In this document: positions 44,257-53,108 of the stretch, in pieces
Numbering within the stretch: position 1 is the stretch's first letter
Layout: the number at the start of each line of letters is the position of its first letter
Assembly: GCF_017352115.1 (NCBI RefSeq)
Contig: NZ_CP071448.1
Span: 372,001 to 436,000 of the forward strand
Source of the DNA: Flavobacterium endoglycinae
GTDB lineage: Bacteria > Bacteroidota > Bacteroidia > Flavobacteriales > Flavobacteriaceae
Direction: 5' to 3'
DNA length: 64,000 nucleotides
Translations under genes and position numbers: made by a program
The notes under the pieces: generated by a model
Databases searched by the model: none
Told to the model about the DNA's origin: nothing
The model's input: the letters and a program-made list of their open reading frames with translations, nothing else

Positions 44257-45648
44257 TTAGTTTGCTGCTGGAAGCGTAATCCCGTTTTGATCTAACAAAT
44301 ACATCAAGGTTGTCATGGTTGCTGCTCCTAATTCCAGCTCTCTTTTATTGATAGCATCAAATTTATCATTTGCTGCATGGTGATAATCGAAATAACGTTG
44401 AGAATCTGGTTTTAAGCCCGCTTTTACAATCGCTTGAGACGTTAAATGACTAATATCTGAACCTGCGTGTCCAATTGTAAAACTGTGTACTAAATAAGGC
44501 TCAAAAAGATCTTTATATCCTTGGATTTTTTTCAAATTAACATCATCAGCTTCAATTGAAAATCCTCTTGGAGAAAATCCACCAGAATCGCTTTCTAAAG
44601 CAAAAATGTGGTTTTCTTTATTTTGTTTTGAGATTTCTTCATACTTCGCACCACCTTTTCCTCCGTTTTCTTCATTCATAAATAATACTACACGAATTGT
44701 ATTTTTAGGCTTGTAATTTAAGTTTTTCAAAATACGGATTACTTCCATGCTCTGCACCACTCCTGCTCCATCATCGTGAGAACCATCAGCTAAATCCCAA
44801 GAATCCAAGTGACCACCCACTACCATAATGTTTTGTGGTGTTACAGTTCCTGTTAACTCTCCTACTACGTTATATGACAATGCATCAGGAAGCGTTTCGC
44901 AAGATTGTTTAAAATAAAATTTCAAAGCAGGATTTACTTTTAAAGATTTACTTAATAATTCAGCTCCGTTGGTACTGATTGCTGCTGTTGGGATATATTG
45001 CTCTTTTGGAAGATCGCCATAGCTTTGCGCTCCTGTATGAGGAAAATCATCTAAACGTAAATTCATTGAACGAACAATTGTTCCTACAGCTCCTAATTTA
45101 GCTGCTTCTTTTGCACCAGCATATCTTTGATCAACACACGCTCCGTAAGATGTAAAAGTTTCGATATTTTCAGGGTTCATTGGTCTGTTATAAAACACAA
45201 TTTTTCCTTTTACTTTATCTGCTCCAAGCTCATTTAATTCTTTTATTCCCTGAACTTCGATTATTTCTGCTGTAAGTCCTGTTTTTGGTGTTGCAACAGA
45301 ACCTCCTAATGCGCAAATAGGCACTGTAGTTTTTACTTTTCCGTCAAGAATGTAGGCTGTTTCTTTTTCCCCGCGAACCCAGTGAGGGACCATTACTTCT
45401 TGTAAATATACTTTATCTAAACCTAGGCTTTCTAATTGTCTCTTAGTGTACTCAACTGCTTCTACAGCACCTTTTGATCCAGATAAACGGCTTCCAATAT
45501 CATTTGACAAATATTCAAGCCAAGAATAACATTTAGCTTCGGTTAAAGCTTTCTTATAAAATAATTTGATGTTTTTTTCATCATTTGACTGCGCAAACAA
45601 TGTCAATCCGTTTAAAACTAAAGCAGTTAAAAGAATCGTTTTTTTCAT
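44257..45648 (-). CDS. Secreted M28-family zinc metallopeptidase
   Basis: This 463-residue aminopeptidase or carboxypeptidase has a signal peptide (1-19). A protease-associated domain insert covers about 110-250. The catalytic domain shows metal ligands H280 and D282 (GGHLDSWD), D292 or D293 (HDDGAG), catalytic E326 and ligand E327 (MNEENGG), D353 (ESDSGG) and a late His in DYHHAANDKFD. All are present, so it should be active on extracellular peptides. It is separated from the sugar locus by a terminator and likely has its own promoter. Confidence 0.92.
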   Translation of the reverse strand: MKKTILLTALVLNGLTLFAQSNDEKNIKLFYKKALTEAKCYSWLEYLSNDIGSRLSGSKGAVEAVEYTKRQLESLGLDKVYLQEVMVPHWVRGEKETAYILDGKVKTTVPICALGGSVATPKTGLTAEIIEVQGIKELNELGADKVKGKIVFYNRPMNPENIETFTSYGACVDQRYAGAKEAAKLGAVGTIVRSMNLRLDDFPHTGAQSYGDLPKEQYIPTAAISTNGAELLSKSLKVNPALKFYFKQSCETLPDALSYNVVGELTGTVTPQNIMVVGGHLDSWDLADGSHDDGAGVVQSMEVIRILKNLNYKPKNTIRVVLFMNEENGGKGGAKYEEISKQNKENHIFALESDSGGFSPRGFSIEADDVNLKKIQGYKDLFEPYLVHSFTIGHAGSDISHLTSQAIVKAGLKPDSQRYFDYHHAANDKFDAINKRELELGAATMTTLMYLLDQNGITLPAAN

Positions 45649-45749
45649 AGTTTTTATAACATTTTGGGTTATGTTCCGTTTTACCGGCTTATTTCACAAA
45701 GAAACAAAAAATATAAAGAACTGTCAGAGTTTTTCCACAGGCTTTTCAT

Positions 45750-45797
45750 AAAAAAAGCCCTTATTACAAATCCTTCAATTTGCAATAAGGGCTTTTA
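45750..45797 (-). terminator. Terminator of the GDPD-GH43 unit
   Basis: A 13-bp stem AAAAGCCCTTATT (45753-45765) pairs with 45784-45796. On the minus strand the right-hand end is followed by T-rich sequence. It lies 20 bp after the GH43 stop. Confidence 0.9.
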
Positions 45798-45816
45798 AAA
45801 ATTCAATAAATAAAAT

Positions 45817-47736
45817 TTACTTTATTTCTATAATCTTATTTTTTGTACCGATTCCGTTTTCATTAAAAGGCTCAATAGTAAAGTAATATTTCGTTCCTTT
45901 ATCAAGACCTCTAAAATCATAACTACTGTCTCCGTAAACCATAATGCTATTGTATAATTTATCTGGTGAAATTCCGTAGTAAATATTATATCCAACAGCA
46001 TCATTTTGCTTTTTCCAAGAAATCATGGCGTTGCGTGAATCTGCTTTATTTCGGTCAACTTTAAATGCTGCAACGGCTTTTGGTTTCGCGGCCAATCCAT
46101 TACCAAAAACTCTAAAATCAGATACTGCAAATAATCCAGATGCGTTATGAAGATTTACCATTTTAATGTAACGTGCTTTTATTGATTTTGAAAGCTCTAC
46201 ATAATCATGTGGCGCATCTTTATCATTTTTAGATTTATCAACCACCAAAGTCCAGTTTTGGGCATCATCAGACATGAAAATTTGATATTGATAATAAATG
46301 TCCATTGCTTTATTATACTGTGCAGCTTTATGATCGGCATAGTTGATTTGAAGCGCATTGATTTCCATCTGTCTTCCTAAATCCATTTGAAGCCATTCAC
46401 CAGGATTGCTAGTTTTTGCCGACCAATACGTTTGAATGTTCTCATCTGTTAGATTTTCTGGCCCGTAACAGAATTTCTCATACACTTTTTTTCCTCCGTG
46501 ATCCATTCTGTGGGTTTCCACTTCCATACATTCTTCCGAAGAAGAAACGGTTACTGGTTTTTTATACGAAAGCAGCATCCATCCAGAAGAAGCCCCTTTT
46601 GTCTGGTCGCGCTGAGATGTTGGCAATACAATTGGAAAATCTCCATAAGCTGTAATAGAATACATTACATCATCTTTGTCGAATCCAGCAGGAAACATAT
46701 CTATACGACGTTCAAAACGGTCTTTTATAGAAATTTTACATGTTCCTGTATTCCAATAGTTTCCATAATTATCTGCAAAAGTATTTCCATGCCCAGCTCC
46801 AATTACAAATCCACCCGGTTTATACGACATCGGATTGTGTTTTTGATAGGTAAATGGCCCTAATGGATTATCGCCAACATGAACTCCATTTGCATAGCCT
46901 TTAAATTCGGTTGCTGGCGCTCCGTATTGCATGTAATATTTCCCGTTATGTTTTGTCATCCAAGCTCCTTCAATGAAATTTCCCCACGGTGCAGGTTCCA
47001 TATCGTTATTTGGTCCAAAACGTTCCCATCCGTGAGCTGAAGGATCTAAAATAGCCACTTCTTTAATTTGTCCGTAAGGTTTTTGAATATCTTCTACTTC
47101 TGTTGCTTTGTACAAAGTCGCATAATCGGCTTGATTTCCTTTTGGAAGCCAAGTTTTGTAATCAACTTCTACTCCAACAAGCGGTAATTTTCCACTTGAA
47201 CCGTAGTACATATAGACTTTTTTGTCATCATCTTGAAAGATTGCTGGATCCCAAGTTGGCAGCATTGCTTTGTCTACGTGGCGAGTCCATCTTCCTGATT
47301 TTGGATCGGCTGTTTTCCAGATTGGGTGATCTCTTTTCCAAGTGGAACCCACATAAAATAAAGTATCATTTACTACCCAAGCCGCTGGAGCACATTGATC
47401 GTCATCGCCCGGTTCTCTCTGAAAACTTCCGTAAACGAAATTCCAATCTGACATATCTTTACTCCAAAAGAAACCAGCCTGATTCGTTGCAAACAGATAG
47501 TATTCCCCTTTATAAGTAATAATTACAGGATCGGCGCTAGAACGACGGGATTCAGGAATTCTGTTATGATTAAATGTAGTGTAATTGTACCCAATATTAA
47601 TTGGATTACAATACGTTGTGGCTGGTCTGCTAGGATCAAACCATTCTGTTTTACTAGAACTTTGTGCTAAAATACTGCTTCCGAAAAGCATCGAAAACAA
47701 TAGCATAGGTGTAAATTGCTTATATATTTTTTTCAT
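45817..47736 (-). CDS. Secreted GH43-family glycosidase with discoidin and FN3 domains
   Basis: The product has 639 residues with a signal peptide (1-24). The five-bladed propeller GH43 domain (about 40-380) has candidate catalytic D69 (SSADPVI), D163 (TWDPAIF) and E256 (IEGAWM). A F5/8 type C (discoidin) carbohydrate-binding domain follows (about 395-545; NIQTYWSAKTSNPGEWLQMDLG). A fibronectin type III domain ends the protein (about 555-639). GH43 enzymes usually cut arabinosides, xylosides or galactosides; the exact activity is not readable. It shares a unit with GDPD, after the terminator of the GH3 operon. Confidence 0.92.
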   Translation of the reverse strand: MKKIYKQFTPMLLFSMLFGSSILAQSSSKTEWFDPSRPATTYCNPINIGYNYTTFNHNRIPESRRSSADPVIITYKGEYYLFATNQAGFFWSKDMSDWNFVYGSFQREPGDDDQCAPAAWVVNDTLFYVGSTWKRDHPIWKTADPKSGRWTRHVDKAMLPTWDPAIFQDDDKKVYMYYGSSGKLPLVGVEVDYKTWLPKGNQADYATLYKATEVEDIQKPYGQIKEVAILDPSAHGWERFGPNNDMEPAPWGNFIEGAWMTKHNGKYYMQYGAPATEFKGYANGVHVGDNPLGPFTYQKHNPMSYKPGGFVIGAGHGNTFADNYGNYWNTGTCKISIKDRFERRIDMFPAGFDKDDVMYSITAYGDFPIVLPTSQRDQTKGASSGWMLLSYKKPVTVSSSEECMEVETHRMDHGGKKVYEKFCYGPENLTDENIQTYWSAKTSNPGEWLQMDLGRQMEINALQINYADHKAAQYNKAMDIYYQYQIFMSDDAQNWTLVVDKSKNDKDAPHDYVELSKSIKARYIKMVNLHNASGLFAVSDFRVFGNGLAAKPKAVAAFKVDRNKADSRNAMISWKKQNDAVGYNIYYGISPDKLYNSIMVYGDSSYDFRGLDKGTKYYFTIEPFNENGIGTKNKIIEIK

Positions 47737-47764
47737 GGTAAGAATGTTTGTAAAGTCTGAAAGT

Positions 47765-48538
47765 TTATTTTTTTGCTTTTAATCTTTCACTTAAAAGTTC
47801 AGGTTCGTTTGTGGTAATGTAATTGAATTTCTGATCGATAAGCCAATCCATAACTGCAGCATCATTAACTGTCCAAGCGTTCAAAAGAATTTTATTATCC
47901 TTTGCCTCTTTTATCCATTCTGGATGCTTTTGAAAAACGGAATAATGAAAATCTACGCCATTAATTTTATCTGCCTTTACTTCTTTTGGAGATTTATTTC
48001 CTTCTAAATATTGTAAAGATGTTTTGGGGTCAATCTCTCTAATTTTCTTTAGAATATCATAATCAAAACTGATGTAGCAGGTATTTTTATTGGCTTTTAA
48101 TTTTGTAATGGTTTCGACTGCTGCTACACCGGTTTTTTGTCCTCTTTCTTTACTGATTTCTGAAGGTTTAATTTCGCAGACTAAAAGTGTGTGTTTGTTA
48201 TTTCGCATTCCTTCTGAAATATACTCATACAGTGTTGGAAGTTTTTCTCCATTAGAAAGTTTAAACTTTATTAAATCTGCATAATTCGTTTCTTCAATTA
48301 GCAATTTGTTATAATGTGCATCGTGATTAATGACAAGCGAATCATCTGCCGTTCTCCAAACATCAAATTCTGAACCTGGTAGTTTTAAATCAATCGCATG
48401 TCGTAATGATGCAATTGAATTTTCAGGAAGATTATTCTTTTTCCATGCGCCGCGATGTGCTACAATTGCATTCTTTTGTGCCTTACAAGATGAAAAAGCA
48501 ATAAGGCATACAGCACCTAATATTTTAAAAGTATTCAT
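47765..48538 (-). CDS. Glycerophosphodiester phosphodiesterase lipoprotein
   Basis: The product has 257 residues with a lipoprotein signal ending at Cys18 (CLIAFSSCKAQ). The GDPD barrel shows AHRGAWKKNNLPENS (catalytic His-Arg, Glu), EFDVWRTADDSLVINHDA (metal Glu/Asp, second catalytic His), LLVCEIKP (metal Glu) and the end WTVNDAAVMDWLI with ITTNEPELL. It hydrolyses glycerophosphodiesters to glycerol-3-phosphate and an alcohol. Being lipid-anchored and beside a SusCD/GH locus, it may act on glycerophosphate substituents of a glycan (inference). Confidence 0.93.
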   Translation of the reverse strand: MNTFKILGAVCLIAFSSCKAQKNAIVAHRGAWKKNNLPENSIASLRHAIDLKLPGSEFDVWRTADDSLVINHDAHYNKLLIEETNYADLIKFKLSNGEKLPTLYEYISEGMRNNKHTLLVCEIKPSEISKERGQKTGVAAVETITKLKANKNTCYISFDYDILKKIREIDPKTSLQYLEGNKSPKEVKADKINGVDFHYSVFQKHPEWIKEAKDNKILLNAWTVNDAAVMDWLIDQKFNYITTNEPELLSERLKAKK

Positions 48539-48581
48539 AATAATCTGTAGTTAAAAAATTACAAAAAAGGTTCATCTGTTT

Positions 48582-48608
48582 AAAAAAAAGCCCTCCATAT
48601 GAAGGGCC
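48582..48608 (-). terminator. Terminator after the GH3 gene
   Basis: GCCCT...AGGGC (about 48590-48607, GCCCTCCATATGAAGGGC) forms a stem with a CATATG centre, followed on the minus strand by eight T. It separates the susCD-GH144-esterase-GH3 unit from GDPD-GH43. Confidence 0.88.
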
Positions 48609-48629
48609 TTTAACTAATCAATAAACCAA

Positions 48630-50930
48630 CTATTTAGTTAACTCAAAACTAACTTTCTTATCGGCGTTTGAATTTCCTCCTACGAAGATATCGAACTGCC
48701 CAGGCTCTGCTACGAATTGTAAATCAGAGTTATAAAATTTTAAATCTTCAACAGTAATATCAAAACTTACCGTTTGTTTTTCACCTTTTTTAAGTGTTAT
48801 TTTTTGGAAACCTTTTAGTTCTCTAACTGGTCTTGTTACAGAACCTACAACATCTCTAATATATAATTGAACTGTTTCTTTTCCGTCAAAATTTCCAGTA
48901 TTTGTTACATCAACTGTTACTTTCAATTTTCCAGAAGCATTCATTTTATCAGAAGAAATTTTGAGGTTTGAATAATCAAAAGTGGTGTAACTTAAACCAA
49001 ATCCGAATGGAAATAAAGGCTCGTTTCTTTCGTCAATATAGTTTGATCTGAATTTTTCGAATTTCCCTTCTGTGTTAGAAAGCGGTCTTCCGGTATTTTT
49101 GTGTGCGTAGTAAATTGGCAATTGACCAACACTTCTAGGGAAAGTTGAAGTTAATTTTCCTGAAGGATTTACATCTCCAAATAAAACATCAGCAATAGCA
49201 TAACCTGCTTCTGTACCAGCAAACCAAACGTTTAAAATTGCAGGAACTGTTTTTTCTTCATCCGTAATTACCAATGGACGTCCGTCAAATAAAACTAAAA
49301 CAACTGGTTTTCCTGTTTTTAATAAAGCGTTTAATAAATCTTTTTGTGCTTGAGGAATACTTAAGTTTGTACGGCTGCTTGATTCTCCACTCATTTCTGC
49401 AGATTCTCCTAAAGCAGCAACAATAACATCTGACTGCTCTGCTACTTTTAACGCTTCTGCTAATAAATCTTCTTTTGAACGAGCATCACGATGTAATGTT
49501 TTTCCAAACATTGTTGCATTCGTTTCAAAAGTTTCATCGTAATCTAAATTGCTTCCTTTAGCATACAAAACTTTAGTTCCTGCTCCTGCAACTTCTTTAA
49601 TACCTCTTAATAATGAAACAGCATTTTCCATTCTGGTAGCTACACTCCAGGTTCCTGGCATGTTTTCTTTAGCATCAGCCAATGGTCCGATTAGACCAAT
49701 TGTTCCTGATTTTTTAAGTGGTAAAAGCTGATTTTGGTTTTTTAATAATACTAAAGACTGTGCGGCAATTTCACGTGCCTCTTTACGGCTATCAATTGTG
49801 AAAATTTCAGTTTTAGCTCTTTTTTCGTCACAATATTTGTATGGATCTTGGAATAATCCTAAATCGTATTTTGCTTCTAAAATCAATCTAACAGCATTGT
49901 CGATTGTTTCGATTTTCACTTTTCCTTCATCTAAAGATTTTTTCAAAGTTCCTAAGAAACCTTCTCCAACCATATCCATTTCAACTCCTGCATTCATCGC
50001 TAGAGCAGAAACTTGCTGCAAGTCTCCCATTCCATGCTCGATCATTTCAGGAATACCAGTAAAGTCTGTTACCACAAATCCTTTGAAACCCCATTGTTTT
50101 CTTAAAACATCTGTCATTAGCCATTTGTTTCCAGTTGCAGGAATTCCATCAACTTCGTTAAAAGAAGCCATTACAGATCCTACACCAGCATCAACAGCCG
50201 CTTTGTAAGGAGGAAAATAATCGTTAAACATTCTTATGTGACTCATATCTACTGTGTTGTAATCACGTCCCGCTTCTGGAGCTCCATATAATGCGAAGTG
50301 CTTTACACAGGCTAAAATTGAGTTATTTTTAGAAAGATCGTGCTGCTGGTAACCATTTACCATTGCTTTTGCAATCTGGCTTCCTAAGTATGGATCTTCT
50401 CCTGAACCTTCAGAAACTCTTCCCCATCGTGGATCACGAGAAATATCAACCATTGGAGAGAATGTCCAGTTGATTCCGTCTGCACTTGCTTCTTTAGCAG
50501 CAATCTGCGCACTTCTTTCGATTAAGCCCATGTCCCAAGTACAAGACAATCCTAGTGGAATTGGGAATGTTGTTTCGTAACCGTGAATTACGTCCATTCC
50601 AAAAAGTAACGGAATTTTTAAACGGCTTTTTTCAACCGCAATTTTCTGTACTTCTTTGATTTTCTGAACTGATTTAATGTTGAACAAACCGCCCACTTTA
50701 CCTTCAGCAATATTTTTTGCCACATTTGAGCTATTCGCCTGCCCTGTGGTAATATCACCAGATGTTGGCAGGTTTAATTGACCCAATTTCTCGTCTAAAG
50801 TCATTTTTGACATTAACTCCGCCACAAATTCAGACCTTGGTTTAATTTTCACTGTATTTTTAGAAGGCTTTTTTTGAGCGTAACCCAAAACAGCACATCC
50901 TAAAAAAAGTAAGACTAATTTGTTTTTCAT
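48630..50930 (-). CDS. bglX: Secreted GH3 beta-glucosidase (BglX-like)
   Basis: This 766-residue enzyme has a signal peptide (1-18). The TIM-barrel GH3 domain (about 40-370) has nucleophile D289 in GFVVTDFTGIPEM, substrate-site DPRWGR and KHFALYG. The alpha/beta sandwich (about 400-620) has GESAEMSGESSSR with likely acid/base Glu. A C-terminal FN3-like domain follows (about 680-766). BglX enzymes release glucose from beta-linked gluco-oligosaccharides. With GH144 upstream, sophoro-oligosaccharides are a likely substrate (inference). It is 10 bp behind the esterase gene. Confidence 0.95.
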   Translation of the reverse strand: MKNKLVLLFLGCAVLGYAQKKPSKNTVKIKPRSEFVAELMSKMTLDEKLGQLNLPTSGDITTGQANSSNVAKNIAEGKVGGLFNIKSVQKIKEVQKIAVEKSRLKIPLLFGMDVIHGYETTFPIPLGLSCTWDMGLIERSAQIAAKEASADGINWTFSPMVDISRDPRWGRVSEGSGEDPYLGSQIAKAMVNGYQQHDLSKNNSILACVKHFALYGAPEAGRDYNTVDMSHIRMFNDYFPPYKAAVDAGVGSVMASFNEVDGIPATGNKWLMTDVLRKQWGFKGFVVTDFTGIPEMIEHGMGDLQQVSALAMNAGVEMDMVGEGFLGTLKKSLDEGKVKIETIDNAVRLILEAKYDLGLFQDPYKYCDEKRAKTEIFTIDSRKEAREIAAQSLVLLKNQNQLLPLKKSGTIGLIGPLADAKENMPGTWSVATRMENAVSLLRGIKEVAGAGTKVLYAKGSNLDYDETFETNATMFGKTLHRDARSKEDLLAEALKVAEQSDVIVAALGESAEMSGESSSRTNLSIPQAQKDLLNALLKTGKPVVLVLFDGRPLVITDEEKTVPAILNVWFAGTEAGYAIADVLFGDVNPSGKLTSTFPRSVGQLPIYYAHKNTGRPLSNTEGKFEKFRSNYIDERNEPLFPFGFGLSYTTFDYSNLKISSDKMNASGKLKVTVDVTNTGNFDGKETVQLYIRDVVGSVTRPVRELKGFQKITLKKGEKQTVSFDITVEDLKFYNSDLQFVAEPGQFDIFVGGNSNADKKVSFELTK

Positions 50931-50940
50931 TCTATTTTAT

Positions 50941-51654
50941 TTATTTGTTTGTATTTGTTTTCTTCTGCTGAAACATCCAGTTGTAAATCTCTGGATTGTC
51001 ATAGACTCTTGTCCAGCTGTCATGATCTGCATCATCAAAAATAGTCAGCTTCACATCTTTTGCATTGCATTTTTTCAATTCGTTATAAATTGTAATTGCG
51101 TAATTCACATTGACTACATTATCTTGTAATCCGTGAAAAATTCTGGTTGGAATATTGGCTATTTCACAAGCTTTTTCTAACTGAATTAAATCTACAAAAC
51201 CAGCGACAGGTACGTTTGCGGCAAATAGATCAGGATGTGCAAAAGCCAAATTCCATGAAGCCCAGCCTCCTGAGCTCAAACCAGTAACATATATTCTTTC
51301 TGAATCAATTTTATTTTCTTTCTGAATTTTTACTATCAGCTGATAAATAGATTCTATATCCCAATTTTCATCTTCTTTGCACTGTGGAGCCAAAACATAA
51401 GCATCTAATTGATGCGTTTTTAAATATTTTAAAGGACCGTGAATTTTGATCTTTTCAATATCAGTTCCTTTTTCTCCATCCCCAGAAATAAAAACAATCA
51501 TTGGTTTTTTCTCGTTTGTATTTGCAGGACGATGCAATGCATAACCCAACTCATATTTAGACATTATGACTGTATTAATTTTTCCTGTCGTTTCGGTTTG
51601 TGCCGATACAATCATAGAAAATAATAGAAATACAAATGCCATTTTATTTTTCAT
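50941..51654 (-). CDS. Secreted serine esterase / carboxylesterase-like hydrolase
   Basis: The product has 237 residues with a signal peptide (1-18). The alpha/beta-hydrolase triad is visible: nucleophile Ser in VTGLSSGGWASW, Asp in FHGLQDNVVNV and His in DDADHDSW. The type is that of CE1-like or phospholipase/carboxylesterase enzymes encoded in polysaccharide loci. It probably removes ester groups from a glycan. It lies between GH144 (6 bp) and GH3 (10 bp) in one operon. Confidence 0.88.
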   Translation of the reverse strand: MKNKMAFVFLLFSMIVSAQTETTGKINTVIMSKYELGYALHRPANTNEKKPMIVFISGDGEKGTDIEKIKIHGPLKYLKTHQLDAYVLAPQCKEDENWDIESIYQLIVKIQKENKIDSERIYVTGLSSGGWASWNLAFAHPDLFAANVPVAGFVDLIQLEKACEIANIPTRIFHGLQDNVVNVNYAITIYNELKKCNAKDVKLTIFDDADHDSWTRVYDNPEIYNWMFQQKKTNTNK

Positions 51655-51660
51655 AGAAAC

Positions 51661-53037
51661 TTAAATCCCGTATTTACCAGACTTAAATCCAAGTTTTGTT
51701 AAACCTTGTTTTACTTCTGGTGCGTTCATAAATAATTTCCACAACAAACCTGTTCTGTAGTTTTCAATCATTACCACTTCTGGGCCTTGATCGATTGCTA
51801 AGTATCGTTTTGCCACCCATTTATTTCCTAAACTTAAAGCATCATAAAAACCTGCATCTCCCCAAGTTTCCTGCTTATGATTGTCATATAAATTGCGAAT
51901 TAAAGCCATTGATTCTTTTGGCGTATACACAATTGAACTGATTGCTGCTGTTGGCGAAATCACACCTTGATCATTGCTTGGCATGTGCGCATTGTATCCG
52001 ATAGAGCCATCAGGGTTTCTAGAATAAGATGCTGTTAATCCCCAATAATCTGGTCCGTAACCTGCATTTTTATTCGGATTTTCAACACAAAACTGATAAT
52101 TGATTTTGGTTTGATTTACGTTTAAATCCCAGTAGTTTGCATACTGATCACTCAATTGATTTGGATCTAAACCTACATAAGAATAATGTGCCCAGAATAA
52201 CGGACCTCCAAATTCTTCTGCACCATTGTGCTTTAAAATAAGAGGGATATTATATTTTGTTTTTGAAGAAACTATGCCTCCGCTTCTCGCCCATCCTTCA
52301 TGATACGCTTTTGCCTCAATACTGTGAGTTGGCGAAGACGCTGCCATTACATATGTGATAAGGCATTCGTTATATCCTTGTAGTGGAAAGTTCATCTCCC
52401 AAGCATAACTCGGAGACCAGTGCCAATATAAAACATTTTTTTGATTGGTATACCATTGCCATTCGACTCCTTTCCAAAGTGCATCAAATTTTTGAGCGAC
52501 CGCTTTTTCTTTTTCAGAACCATCTTTAAGATATTCACGAACGGTAATCATTCCTGCAACCAAAAACGAGGTTTCAACTAAGTCTCCTCCATTATCTTTG
52601 GTTCCAAAAGGTTTTACTTTTCCTGTATTTCCATCAATCCAGTGTGACCATGCTCCATGAAAACGGTCTGCTTTACCTAAAAAGTCTGCAATTTTGTTAA
52701 GCCTTTCTACTCCTTGTTCTTTTGTAATATACCCTTGCGACATTCCTGAAACAAGTGCCATTAATCCAAATCCTGAGCCACCAGTTGTTACGATATTAGA
52801 ATCGTTTTCAGGATAAATTCCATCTGGATGATAACGTTCTCTAGCTAAACCCGAATTTGGTTCTGCATAATCCCAGAAATATTTAAATGTTTGTTTTTGA
52901 ACGGCATCTAAAAGCTGCTCATCGGTTAATGCAACAACGCCAGAAGTATTTTCTTCTTCATTTCCTTTCGACTTATCTACATTTGATCCACAACTAAAAA
53001 AAGTAAAAGCTAAAAATAAAACTGAAATTCTAATCAT
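51661..53037 (-). CDS. GH144-type beta-1,2-glucanase lipoprotein ('glucoamylase family')
   Basis: The product has 458 residues with a lipoprotein signal ending at Cys16 (LAFTFFSCGSN). The alpha/alpha-barrel domain (about 40-450) has the hallmark segments FKYFWDYAEPNSGLARER, TTGGSGFGLMALVSG, AWSHWIDGNTG, GGDLVETSFLVAGM, WHWSPSYAWEMNFP and GPEVVMIENYRTGLLWKLFM. Databases label this family glucoamylase; characterised GH144 members cut beta-1,2-glucan to sophorose or short oligosaccharides. The family call is from motif memory, so an alpha-glucan enzyme is the alternative. Confidence 0.85.
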   Translation of the reverse strand: MIRISVLFLAFTFFSCGSNVDKSKGNEEENTSGVVALTDEQLLDAVQKQTFKYFWDYAEPNSGLARERYHPDGIYPENDSNIVTTGGSGFGLMALVSGMSQGYITKEQGVERLNKIADFLGKADRFHGAWSHWIDGNTGKVKPFGTKDNGGDLVETSFLVAGMITVREYLKDGSEKEKAVAQKFDALWKGVEWQWYTNQKNVLYWHWSPSYAWEMNFPLQGYNECLITYVMAASSPTHSIEAKAYHEGWARSGGIVSSKTKYNIPLILKHNGAEEFGGPLFWAHYSYVGLDPNQLSDQYANYWDLNVNQTKINYQFCVENPNKNAGYGPDYWGLTASYSRNPDGSIGYNAHMPSNDQGVISPTAAISSIVYTPKESMALIRNLYDNHKQETWGDAGFYDALSLGNKWVAKRYLAIDQGPEVVMIENYRTGLLWKLFMNAPEVKQGLTKLGFKSGKYGI

Positions 53038-53062
53038 TATAAAAATTTAATATTGAATAAAT

Positions 53063-53096
53063 AATCACTTCCTTCAAACTATCGAAGGAAGTGATT
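53063..53096 (-). terminator. Intercistronic stem-loop after susD
   Basis: A perfect 13-bp stem AATCACTTCCTTC (53063-53075) pairs with 53084-53096 across an 8-nt loop, in the 71-bp gap between susD and GH144. Only a broken T-rich stretch follows, so it is more likely a partial attenuator or 3' mRNA stabiliser than a full stop. Confidence 0.65.
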
Positions 53097-53108
53097 TTAA
53101 AGATTTAA

